DNA from: Nephrocerus scutellatus
Lineage: Eukaryota; Arthropoda; Insecta; Diptera; Pipunculidae
NCBI GenBank assembly: GCA_947095585.1
Contig: OX352761.1
Location: 29,293,777 to 29,357,776, forward strand
Direction: 5' to 3'
DNA: 64,000 nucleotides
The position numbers and the translations under genes are program-made. Under the pieces are notes generated by a model that searched no databases, was not told where the DNA came from, and saw only the letters and a program-made list of their open reading frames with translations. Below, piece by piece: positions 11,934-21,499 of this stretch. Every line of letters begins with the position of its first letter. Position 1 is the stretch's first letter.

Positions 11934-13012
11934 ATGGAATTATCGATTATCGAGGAAGACGAGCCTCGTGAAGATCGTCCTAAAACAGCTGTTGTGCCAG
12001 AAAACAACGATGCTGTGAGAAAACTGATTGAAGAGGATCGTCATGTGACTTATCAGGAATCAAGGCATGCCTAGGCATTAGTAACACCAGCGTACATACG
12101 ATTTTACATGAACATTTAAAGGTGCGGAAGCTATGTGCACGTTGGATTCCACATTTTTTGACAGACACACAAAAAGAGGTTCGTGTTGATTGGTGCTGCC
12201 AAATGCTTGAAAAACTTGTTGAGGGTACTTCCAAAAACGTATAGAAGATCGTGACAGGTGACGAGTCATGGATATTTGCGTATGAGCCGGAAAGAAAAGG
12301 GCAATCGACTGTTTGGGTCTTCCAATTCGAAGAAAATCCAACAAAAGTTTTGCGATCTCAGAGCGTTGGGAAGAAAATAGGCGTGTTTCATTACGAAAAC
12401 CGGTCATGTGGCTAATGTGGCTCTTGAAAATCAAAAGACAGATAATTCAGCTTGGTATGCGACCATTTCTTTGCTTGAGGTTTTCAACAAATTGAGAGAA
12501 AACAACACAAAACGGCGAATCATTTTGCATCACGATAATGCGACTCTGCCGTAACAGAGGCATTTTAAGTGGACATCGTACATACGAGTACAGTGGCGTG
12601 ATTTGATTTGCATTTATTTAGGGCTTTCAAGCCATTTGGTATGTCTTGATATCATCATCATCATATTTGGCTCTACAACCGGTGTCCGTTTATGGCCTCC
12701 CGCAAAAAATCTCTCCACCGGTCCCGATTTAGAGCCGATGTCATCAGGCGAATGCGAGTGCGAGTATTTGAGCACTCAACGATCGAATTGATGGGTAATC
12801 CCCGACTTGGCATCCAATGACTTCTTCCTGTTCCCAACAATCAAACATAAGATGCGTGGACAACGATTTTTATCGTCTGAAGCAGGGGTTGCATGCTTCA
12901 AAAACCTTTTCGTTTTGGAGCTATCATCTTTAGACTGGAAAAAGTGTTTGAGCGTGTGCAAAAGTATTTAGATCATAAAGGCGAATATTTGAAAAGCAAT
13001 AAAAAATGTTAA
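11934..13012 (+). pseudogene. mariner transposase, inactivated
   Basis: Starts with ATG at 11934. The N-terminal helix-turn-helix part reads 'VRKLIEEDRHVTY', then a frameshift, then 'ILHEHLKVRKLCARWIPHFLTD'. The catalytic triad is still visible as 'TGDESWIFAYEP' (about 12255), 'LHHDNA' (12525-12542) and 'PDLASNDFFLFP' (12801-12836), the mariner DDD pattern. Stops at 12071 and 12241, several frameshifts and the LINE-A insertion between the second and third Asp make it non-functional. Confidence 0.9.
12655..12760 (-). mobile_element. LINE-A 3'-end insertion inside mariner
   Basis: Shares 'TCTCCACCGGTCCCGATTT' with the LINE-A copies at 25.2, 29.1 and 60.7 kb. The minus-strand 3' tail is a short GAT repeat (plus-strand ATCATCATC), so this copy shows the likely true 3' end of LINE-A. 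It separates the second and third catalytic Asp of the mariner transposase. Confidence 0.7.
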
Positions 13013-13111
13013 TTTTTTATTACTTTTTCTATGAACTTTTACGGCACCCCTCGTATAAACTAAATAAATACAAACATATATTTATTTAGTTTTTTTTATT
13101 TTAAATCGACT

Positions 13112-13181
13112 GCCAAACAACATCGGCTTTGAACATTAACAACACCCTGTTTTTTAATGTTCCAAGCCGATGTTGTTTGGC
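13112..13181. repeat. Hairpin: 27 bp arms, one mismatch, 16 nt loop
   Basis: Left arm 13112-13138 and right arm 13155-13181 are reverse complements except at one base (GGCTTT versus GGCTTG). It lies 60 bp beyond the mariner and before a second mariner-like end. Origin unknown. Confidence 0.85.
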
Positions 13182-13271
13182 TCTCTCATTCAGTTCGCAG
13201 TCGTGAAGAGCAGTCGATAGCAATTTATTAGCAACGTGACGGATTTCTCTTCGAGTTATTAGGTTTTATTT

Positions 13272-13365
13272 ACGAGGGCGGACTGAAAAGTAATCGGCCT
13301 AGGCAAGAAAACACAACTTTTTTCGGAAAAATTCAATTTATTTCATAGCAAGTCTCCTTTTTGCC
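13272..13365 (+). mobile_element. Probable second mariner 5' end
   Basis: Opens with TTACGAGGGCGGACTGAAAA followed by 'GTAATCGGCCT', resembling the 'ACGAGGG...TGAAAAGT...CGGCCT' termini of another mariner group. No transposase follows; HINE-1 sequence takes over at about 13366. Confidence 0.45.
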
Positions 13366-13868
13366 AACGATATTCTATGTCTCATGGTCGGGGGGCTCCC
13401 ATACAAATATTTTACAAAATGTTCAAATTTTATACGCTTGTGTATTCCCGATGGAAAACACTTTTTGTAAATATTTGGTATTGGGTCGGGGGCACCCATA
13501 CAAATTTTATAAAAAAAGTACCCGGTTTTTTTTAAATTTTATACGCATGTGTATATCCGATTGACAAAACTTTTAGTAAAAATTTGGAGGTGATCGGGCC
13601 CTGGGGTAAAAAATTTACCCAATTTTTAAATTTTACACACACATGTTTAATCCTATTGGTAACGCTTTTTGTAAAAACTTGGAAGTGGCCCCAGGGCCGA
13701 GGGGCTTCCATATAAATTTTTAAAAATTAGCCCGATTTTCTTTAAATATATACACATGTGTATCTCCGATGGAAACACTTTTTGTAAATTTTTTTTTTTT
13801 AAATGTTACCCGATTTCATGCAAACTATGCACATTGTGCAGCAATTAGAGAATTTACACGAAAAATTT
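13366..13868 (-). repeat. HINE-1 array, right terminus kept
   Basis: Four core units in inverse orientation to the UGT-intron copies, ending in 'AATTAGAGAATTTACACG' (about 13843-13860). The other terminus is missing. Confidence 0.65.
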
Positions 13869-13907
13869 TAATTTTTATTGGTTGTTTTTATTATATCAGA
13901 AAACCAA

Positions 13908-14412
13908 TTCTCCGGTATGACCATTGTTTTACACATCAGCAGTTTCGATGTTATGTTTAAATTCCTCGATTCGAAGAGTCTTGACTGATTAAGGTAGGCT
14001 TTATGGCTTTAAGAAACCGTGCGCATACTTCTGATTTCATGCTATTATCGATTACTTTAATTTAACCGAGGATTGCACTACTTCAGTTTTGCGCTCCATT
14101 ATTTTAATTAAGGCATCATAATAGAATCTTCTGTTTTGTGCCGTCCGGTCGATCTGGATGAAAGATTTTTATACAGCTGTTGGGTTTCTACCAAGGATGC
14201 CTATATTGTCCACCCAACCAGTTTCTGGATAGACTTAAGATGATTGTCCCACTCACCGTTACATTATAGTCTCGGATAACTTTTTCCAACCGCCCGGTTT
14301 AAGATAACGCAAGCCAATCAAAGCCTGGTTATAGATGTTTAATGGGCTAGTGATCCTAATACGTTTGCTTGGCTTTTAACATTGGTCATGCTGGTCAACC
14401 TACATACTCGTG
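13908..14412 (-). pseudogene. LINE-A internal fragment fused to LINE-B
   Basis: Matches 61090-61600 of the long LINE-A copy along its whole length, including 'AACATTGGTCATG..GTCAACCTACATA'. It stops abruptly at 14412, where LINE-B begins. Heavily mutated, no usable reading frame. Confidence 0.75.
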
Positions 14413-16330
14413 TCAGGGTCAGTTTCCTGACCCGTTCTCTGGTAAAGATGTTCGTTAGAGATACTGTTAGGCCAGAAACCCTTAACATGTTCCGTAGGCA
14501 CCTATTTACGAACGTTTGTAATCTTTTTGTGATACTAGCGGTCACCTTCCAAGTACTGCACCAATACAACAGCACAGATTCAACATTTGAACGGAACAGT
14601 CGCAGCTTGGTGTTTAAGCCATATTATAGCCATCACTCCAAAGACTGATTTTGCTTTACCGATTCGGTTGACAATGTCCTGTTCGGTTCCACCTTCGGTC
14701 GAGACAATACTCCCAAGATTTTGGAAACTCTTTACTCTCTCTACCGGCTGTCCAGCAATGTTAACTTGAGTTACTGAGTTAGTGCCGAGGTTGATGCTTG
14801 TGGTTTTGCAGTATTAATCTTCAAACCTGCAACATTTGCCTTCCTTTCCACATTTGTTGTCATTTTTTGCAGCTCCATAATCCTGTGCGAGAGTAAACAA
14901 ACTTCGTCAGCGTAGTCCAGGTGTTTGAGTTGAGATGTAAGGGTCCAACGACTTCCTCCGTTTCCAGTAGATAAAGCTGCGCGAAGTACATCGCTAATCA
15001 CCAACAAAAAAGTATCGGCGATAGAATGCAACCTTGTCGTAGCCCACTTAGGATCTCGAATTCTTCTGAGAGATTTCCTCTATGCAGCACATGACATTTA
15101 GAACCATCATAGGTTGCTTTAATAATAGCAATATTTTTATCGTGTATACCGCTTCTGCGCAAGGCGAGCCAGATAAACTGTCTGTTGAAACTGTCAAACG
15201 CCTTCTCAAAATCGATGAATAGCAGGAGCAGTGGTGACTGGAATTCAACGCACTGTTCAATAATGATCCCCAGGGTGTTGATGTGGTCTACACTGGAGGA
15301 TCCAGTGCGGAAACCTGCTTGTTCGGCATTGAGTGTATCTTCCAGATGTTCCTTAATTCGCTCAAGTACTACTTTGGCTATTATCTTTGCAACTGCAGGA
15401 AGAACGCAAATGCCTCTCCAGTTTTCGCACTTCATAAGACTACCTTTTTTAGGAAGCTTGATAATCATTCCCTTCTTCCACTCGTTGGGGAATCTTTCTA
15501 CCTCCCAAGCTCTCTCTACAAGAGGATATAAAAGCTCTGCTGATGTCGTTGGAGCTGCACGCAGAAGCTCTGCGGGTATACCATCTAGTACTACCGACTT
15601 GTTGTTCTTTAGTGCGTTGATCGCGGTATCGATCTCATCTTTACTGGGAGTTGAGGTGCGAATTCGGGAAATTGTTACTTCCGGCCGCTCCGTTTGATTG
15701 GGGTGCATATCGTAAGCGAATACACGGGTAAGGACATGCATGGAAATGCTCCTTCCATCGCTTGAGCTAGTCCTCACTGAAACGAGTACGGCACCATCTA
15801 CGTCTTTCACCGGATGTTGGCTAGAGCGGTGACCACCTATGAGCTCTTTGGTGATTCTGTAAACGGTTCTGCTATTGCACCTGCTCGCTGCTTTCTCTGC
15901 TTCTGAGGCCAGGTTGTTAATATAATTACGTTTGTCACGTCTTACACTACGCTGCATTTCTCTCATTTTGCTTCGATACAGGGACTCTAGCTCGATCCTC
16001 GCTGCTGCTGGGGTATCTACAATACGAGCTTTAATTAGCTTACGTTCTTCAATCCGCCTCCAGGTATCTTCGATAAGAACGTGCTGTGCCTTGCCTGGCT
16101 TCTACCAACGATACTTTCCGCTCCAGATGTGAAAACATTTTTCACAAGCCTTCCAATATTCTTGGATGGTCGTCGGCAGTGAGCTGCTGATTGCTTCTAC
16201 TGCTTGCGATAAATGATCCCTTAATTGTTGGCATACTGAGGGGATCTTTAGCCGGTCGATGTTATATCTGCTGGAATTTTTCGGTACCGCAGAGTGCTAA
16301 CCCACGTTACCTCGACTAGAAACGCTAGAC
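14413..16330 (-). pseudogene. LINE-B reverse transcriptase, near-complete but broken
   Basis: The longest open part is 15966-14998 (322 aa). It holds a linker region ('RRDKRNYINNLASEAEKA'), fingers 'WKKGMIIKLPKKG', 'NWRGICVLP', palm 'LLLLFIDFEKAFDSFNR' with the first catalytic Asp, and 'GLRQGCILSPILF'. A frameshift follows. The next frame (15031-14771) carries 'LDYADEVCLL', where the second catalytic Asp of YADD is Glu. A thumb piece 'YWCSTWKVT' lies at 14575-14500. Upstream, 16330-15967 continues in frame fragments. The altered YADD box and frameshifts make it inactive. The class resembles RTE-like LINEs, tentatively. The 3' end is replaced by LINE-A. Confidence 0.88.
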
Positions 16331-16499
16331 CGTTCGCACTTGCATATATAAGGATTTATACACATAGCTGCCCGGGGACCACCACTAGGAGGTAGAGCAA
16401 GTACTACATCACGAACTTTATTGTTGCGCTACTGGCTCAAACAAAGTTTTGAGCAGTTAGTAGTTTCCCGATCAATCGCAATGCAGAACCCCAAACAAC

Positions 16500-16572
16500 G
16501 GGCTATCCTGTATTGAATGATAGAGTAGAATATCCTTAACACGGCACTCAATAACTTTATACCACGATAAAT
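16500..16572 (-). mobile_element. LINE-A short fragment
   Basis: 'GGGCTATCCTGT.TTGAA.GATAGAG' and 'TAACTTTATACCACGATAA' align with 61825-61900 of the long LINE-A copy. Confidence 0.6.
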
Positions 16573-16802
16573 TTTTGACAAAAACGTGAGCATCCAACAT
16601 GACTACCAATGCCGGGATACCTCAGAGAAAAGTATAACAACACAACAACAGTGTATTATCACCTCTAGACTCTTAAGACCATTGTGTAGTATCAGCTATT
16701 TCTCGCTGTCAAACCACACAGTTAAGGAAAAAAAGAGTGCGTGTAACTTTTACGCGCGGTTGAAGTTAAACTTTTTTTACATTGTGGCCGATATTACGAT
16801 AA

Positions 16803-17150
16803 AATTACATTCTACATACCAAATTTCATACGAATCGCTTGAGAAATGGCATAGTTCCCAAAATCCCAGACCCTATTAGCCAGATCCCAGAATTCCCATA
16901 GGAACAAATCTTTTAGTCTCATGCTAGTCCTACATTCCGAGTTTCATACGAATCGCTTAAGAAATGGCTTAGTTCCCTAAATTCCATACCCTATTGGCCA
17001 GATCCCAGAATTCCCATAGGAACAAACCTTATAGTCGCATATTAGTCCTACATTCCATGTTTCATATGAATCGCTTGAGAAATGGCTTACTTCCCAAAAT
17101 TCCAGACCCTATTGTCCAGGTCCCATAATTTCCATAGGAGCTATGGCCGT
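16803..17150. repeat. 118 bp tandem repeat, 3 units
   Basis: The anchor GAATCGCTT occurs at 16832, 16950 and 17068, exactly 118 bp apart. Units also share 'AGACCCTATT.GCCAGATCCC' and 'CCATAGGAACAAA'. The last unit is truncated. Unit identity looks roughly 85-90 percent by eye. Confidence 0.9.
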
Positions 17151-17289
17151 AGAAATATATTTATTAAAGTTATATTTGTAGTTATATGCATATATAGTTT
17201 TATACATATAAAATATAACTACAGAAAACCAGGCAAAAAATTAACAAAAGTGAACAACAGAGTAATAACACTGTAACGCTTGAAACTTG

Positions 17290-18200
17290 TTTGCTTATCT
17301 CACTGAAAAGTGGAACCAGTCTATTCACAGATTTGGTGAAAGCAAAGTTGTTGCACTCGATATTTCCAAGTTATTTGACAGAGTCTCAAGCTCTTTTGTC
17401 GAAAATGAATGTATATGGCGCTGCTCGATTGGACTAGTAACTACCTTTCTGACCGTTCAATCCAGGTCGTATTGGATGGATTCAAATCCAATGTTAACCG
17501 CATAAACGCCGGTGTTCCTCAAGGCTCTGTTTTATATCCGACACTATTTCTGATTTTCATTAATGATCTCCTATCCACCACCTCTAATCCAATCCATTCT
17601 TTCGCTGAAGACAGCACTCTTAGCTTTTCACATGACTTCACGCTTTCTGCACGCCTCTCTTCGTCACAAGTGGAACTTGAACAACAACGTAGATATGTTA
17701 AGCATGTTAAATTCTGATCTTGACAACTTAAGAAGGTGGGGACTACATAATGAAGTTGAATTTAACGCTTCTAAAACCCAATTTTGTCTTCTGTCGTCCA
17801 AGCGTAATTTAAACCCCCGACCTTTATTCATGAATGGATCTTGCATCAAAGAAACTGAAAAACTCTCGATTCTCGGTATGTGCGTCAACAACGAGCTTCG
17901 TTGGAATGACCACATATTTTCCATCGCCAAAAATGCTGCGAGATGTTTAGGTTTCCTAAAACGATGCAAGATATATTGGACCTACTTACGAATTCAGATA
18001 TTCCTTCTTTAGCCGCACGATAGTTATGTGGAATGAATTGCCTGATTCCTTGTTTCTGCATTTGTATGATCTGCAGTCGTTTAAGAGACGCGTGCATAGA
18101 CATCTCATGTCTTCCTCTCCCTAATTTCCTAAAGCCCACGCTGTGCTGAGCATGCAAATCCCTTTAGCGTGTGTACATTATAAATAAAATAACAACACAA
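17290..18200 (+). pseudogene. LINE-C reverse transcriptase fragment
   Basis: Plus-strand pieces: 'VVALDISKLFDRV' (about 17345), 'INAGVPQGSVLYPTLFLIFINDLL' (17500-17570), 'IHSFAEDSTLS' at the F/YADD position (first catalytic-box Asp changed to Glu), and 'LGMCVNNELRWNDHIF' (about 17870). It ends in an A-rich tail with 'TAAATAAAATAACAACACAAC'. Several frameshifts. Same family as 29485-31330. Confidence 0.82.
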
Positions 18201-18895
18201 CAACAGAAAATTTTAACTACAGCGTTCAAATTCACCGTTAGGGCATTTCTTTTGCAAACGAATTGGATCTGGAATTGGAATTCAATTTTTGGTCAAAAGA
18301 AATAACCAATGAATTCCAGTTTTTAAAGGTTGGGAGTATTTGACATTTATAAAAATAACTTCTTGAAATTGGAAATTTCTTTGAATATTTACCCATTTAT
18401 AATAACAATTATTTTTTTTATTAAAAAGACAGCTTCTATGGCTGAAAATAAAAATTTATTGCTAAAAAAAGGACTTAGTAAGTATTTGCATTTTGCATTT
18501 TACATTTGTGCATTATTCACGGCATGCTAATCTCAAATAAAATAATATACAATTTTAATATCTGTAGTTCATCGAGAAGAATATGGACCCGCACCGAAAC
18601 CCGATCACTATTGGTTTTAATAAATAATAGAAAGGAGGAGTTCCAACATATCGCAAAAAAGAAATTGGTTTTCAACCATTTGGTGGAAGACTTAACTTCT
18701 TCTGGTGTGTCGGTAGGTAACAAATGCAAAATCATTTTCTTAATACTGTAGTAATTTTTTTTTCAGGAAATACCATTTACCGCCGAAGAAATAAAAAAAT
18801 TAAATATAAAATGAAAACGCTAAAATCGGCCTATAAATCTGTTGTTGTTGAAAGCAACAATAGAAGTGGGGCTGCGCCGTCGATAGCTCCATATA

Positions 18896-19703
18896 CAGGG
18901 TGTATCCGTTAAGGTGGCCAATACTTAAAGGTATGATTCCTTGGTTAATTTCATGAAAAAAATCGTATTGGAGGGGGGGGGTCTATTTTCACCCCCTGCG
19001 GTGTACGTAGCGTTTTAATGCGAAGAGATGTACTTTTGACCTTACATCACTTCACACCCCGTAACTATTGAAGGCTTCTAGCTACAATGCCATTGTTGAT
19101 CATTTTTGAATGAAAATTAAATTTATAAGATCAAATAATATTTTTTTAAATTCTTGAAACCGTTACCGATATAAACGTCGTCAAAATCCAAAAATGTTTT
19201 TTCTTTTCTTAAATTTTATTTTCAAACGCGAATATATCGAAAATCGCTCTCGGATATTTTTTTTGACAAATGCAATAATAAAGCCTATTCAATTTTCTAC
19301 AAATCCACCTCACAATATTTATGCATTCGGTCAACAGGAGCAGGGTTAAAAGTGAAAGTTTCTAAAATGAACGAAGACGTACTTTTGACCATACATGACT
19401 TCACACCCTATAACTCTTCAACCCTTCCAGATACAAGGTTACTATAAATCTTGTTTGTACATTGTTTGATCTTAAAAATATACTATTCTTTCAAAAATGA
19501 TCAACAGTGGCATTGTAGCTAGAAGCGTTCAAGAGTTACGGGGTGTGAAGTGATGTAAGGTCAAAAGTACATCTCTTCACATTAAAACGCTACGTACACC
19601 GCAGCGGGTGAAAATAGACCCCCCCCTCCAATACGATTTTTTTCATGAAATTAACCAAGGAATCATACCTTTAAGTATTTGCCACCTTAACGTATACACC
19701 CTG
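18896..19703. mobile_element. Foldback MITE with about 215 bp terminal inverted repeats
   Basis: Arms 18896-19110 and about 19490-19703 are near-perfect reverse complements and begin CAGGGTGTAT. TA lies on both sides. The middle (about 19370-19470) also contains a direct, more diverged copy of the arm segment 'GTACTTTTGACC.TACAT'. No ORF of its own. TA target suggests mobilisation by a Tc1/mariner-type transposase, which is inference. Confidence 0.9.
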
Positions 19704-19845
19704 TATATACTTAATGGACGAAATTTTTGGTGATGAAAATACGCCTCCAGAAAGCAGAAAAACTCTCGCTTTTTCCTAGGAATTGGACAGATTGACGATT
19801 AGGTAGATTGTTTCAACTCCATAATTAAAATATCACCAGAAAAAA

Positions 19846-19895
19846 AACAACCCTTAAAAATTTAAAATGTTCATTTAAACTCTCTACTAACCAAA
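19846..19895 (+). repeat. HINE-1 left-end fragment
   Basis: 'AACAACCCTTAAAAATTTAA' and 'TTCATTTAAACTCTCTA' match the left termini at 6.0 and 7.85 kb. Nothing of the core follows. Confidence 0.5.
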
Positions 19896-20229
19896 AGTAT
19901 ACTCCACTATAAATGCTGAAATAAAAAAAAATCGGAATCAACTACCTCATCTGCCACTACTTCATCGACCAATGCCGCAAAACGTATCAGGTTAAAGGGA
20001 TACAAAGGGAAAAGCAAAAATTACAAACGGAAAATTTAGCTTTCACAAAAGAGGTTATTTTGCTTAAAAAAGAAAATAATATAAAGAGGATTTTAGCGAA
20101 GTAATCTTTCAAGGAGAAGAAGCTAGCGGAAATGAGAAATATGCACGAAGAGAAAAAACAATGGCACAAAGAGCTAATGGATTTTTTGAAAGAAAAAAAC
20201 AAAATTTAACTAAAACATTTTATTGACAA

Positions 20230-20499
20230 GTGGGCGCCGTGGCTCAGTAGAAATGCGCGTGGCTACTGAGCATGAGTTTGTGGTTCGAATCCCAGTAACA
20301 CCAAAAGAATTTTTCACGGTGTCCCACCTCTCCGAGAGTAATAACTTGTCACGGAAAGCTTCTCAATTCGCCGTTCGGATCCGGCCCTAAATTGTAGGTT
20401 CCTTCCATTTGTGTCCAAAAATTTACATGCGCAACACAAATGGTCGCGAGAAGCTAGGCCTTGGACCGCAATGGTCTATCGCGCCGAATATTATTATTA
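20230..20499 (+). mobile_element. tRNA-derived SINE, copy 2
   Basis: A box TGGCTCAGTAG, B box GGTTCGAATCC, shared body and ATT tail. A direct repeat TTTTATTGA(C/T)AA flanks it (20218-20229 and 20500-20511, one mismatch). A short deletion removes 'CGCGAATGGGTGACAAACG' found in other copies. Confidence 0.9.
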
Positions 20500-20511
20500 T
20501 TTTATTGATAA

Positions 20512-21324
20512 CTAGCTATTCCCGGGCGCTTTGCTTCCCGCACACATGAACCCCCGGGGTGACGGGAGTACTATAGCCTAAACCTTCCCTCACCTGACAA
20601 AATAAAAATACGTTTGTAAATCTCATGTTAAAATTTTACCTTTCTCCCCTTCCATCTATACCTATAACTATCCCCTACCTGCCAATAATATATCTGAAAA
20701 ATTTCATAAAATTCGGTTTAAAAAGTGGCTGATATTAACATTTTACATTCCCTGTGTGTAAAATAAAATAACTACTAATAAAACAAATGCAGTTTTCGTG
20801 ACTCATGTGTATAAAATTTAATGAAAATCGGGTTAATTTTTTTAAAACACCTGTATGCAATTTGTGAAATGGTGACCCCTTGGCCCAGGAGCTTGGCCAC
20901 TTTCAAAATATACTATTTAGTGCCCATTATGGTATAAAACCCCTACGCAAAGTTTGAACGGAATTGTTTCATAAAAACATGCAATTTGTAGAAACAATAA
21001 AAAAATTATTATGAAGACCCTTTGACTCAGGAGCCTGACCACTTTCAAAATATGCCTATTATGTGTTCATTATGGTATAAAACCCCTATGCAAAGTTTGA
21101 ATGCGATCGATTCATAAAAACATGCAATTTGTAAAAACAATAAAAAAACTTCGTATGGAGGTCTGAGGTAGGAGTTTGACAACTTTCAAAATATGCCTAT
21201 TAAGTGCCTATTATGGTAGAAAACCCATATGCAAAGTTAGAACGCGATCGGTTGAAGGGTTTGGAAGTCCATACCGGACATACTTACATACATACATACA
21301 AAGTTTCACTTTTATATATATAGA
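20512..21324 (-). mobile_element. Non-autonomous Helitron, both ends
   Basis: The minus strand begins TCTATATATATAAAAG (preceded by A) and ends CTAG (followed by T), the Helitron A/T insertion rule. A GC hairpin-like stretch (CGGG..CCCG) lies about 10 bp before the 3' CTAG. The body holds three about 120 bp direct repeats around 'TTTCAAAATATGCCTATTA'. No Rep/helicase gene. Confidence 0.85.
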
Positions 21325-21499
21325 TTATTTCTTTTTTTACTATTGTAAATTAACTTTTATAAAAGTCCCTTTTCCAAGAGACTATTTAATATGTTTGTGC
21401 GTCGATCCTGTATCCCGATACTATGGATATTTGAATCTAAAGGCTCATCAGGTTCAGGTCTAGATTCCAATTCGATGAGATTTAGATTCTAATAATCTG

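Larger units (their letters stand above)
11759..13053 (+). mobile_element. mariner element with both ITRs
   Basis: Imperfect inverted repeats (left GGGTGCCGCAAATGTTT.TAGAAAA, right complement GGGTGCCGTAAAAGTTCATAGAAAA) bound about 1.3 kb, with TA on each side (11757-11758 and 13054-13055). Size, ITR type and TA target all fit Tc1/mariner. The transposase within is broken (separate entry) and a LINE-A piece has inserted near the 3' third. Confidence 0.85.
18568..20207 (+). pseudogene. Myb/SANT-like gene, likely Harbinger accessory protein
   Basis: The exon 18568-18712 encodes a SANT/Myb-like start ('RRIWTRTETRSLLVLINNR', 'VEDLTSSGVSV'). A 54 bp GT-AG intron (18713-18766) follows in phase 0. 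The next exon continues 'EIPFTAEEIKKLNIKMKTL' and '..SAYKSV' to 18895, where a TA-targeted MITE enters. If the MITE and one TA are removed, the frame runs straight on to 'YLMDEIFGDENTPPES' and a TAG at 19777. A lysine/glutamate-rich coiled-coil C-terminus ('KGIQREKQKLQTEN', 'MHEEKKQWHKELMDFLKEKN') lies at about 19996-20207 with a stop at 20102. A possible first exon starts at ATG 18438 with donor GTAAGTAT, but its phase does not fit. Dead gene; the function as a transposase partner is inference from context. Confidence 0.7.

Noticed and set aside
15185..15697. 170-codon plus-strand ORF
   Set aside because: It is the antisense shadow of the LINE-B reverse transcriptase, which explains its length.
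20230..20305. Functional tRNA gene in the SINE head
   Set aside because: A and B boxes are present, but a proper anticodon stem-loop cannot be drawn and the same head recurs with a common non-tRNA body.
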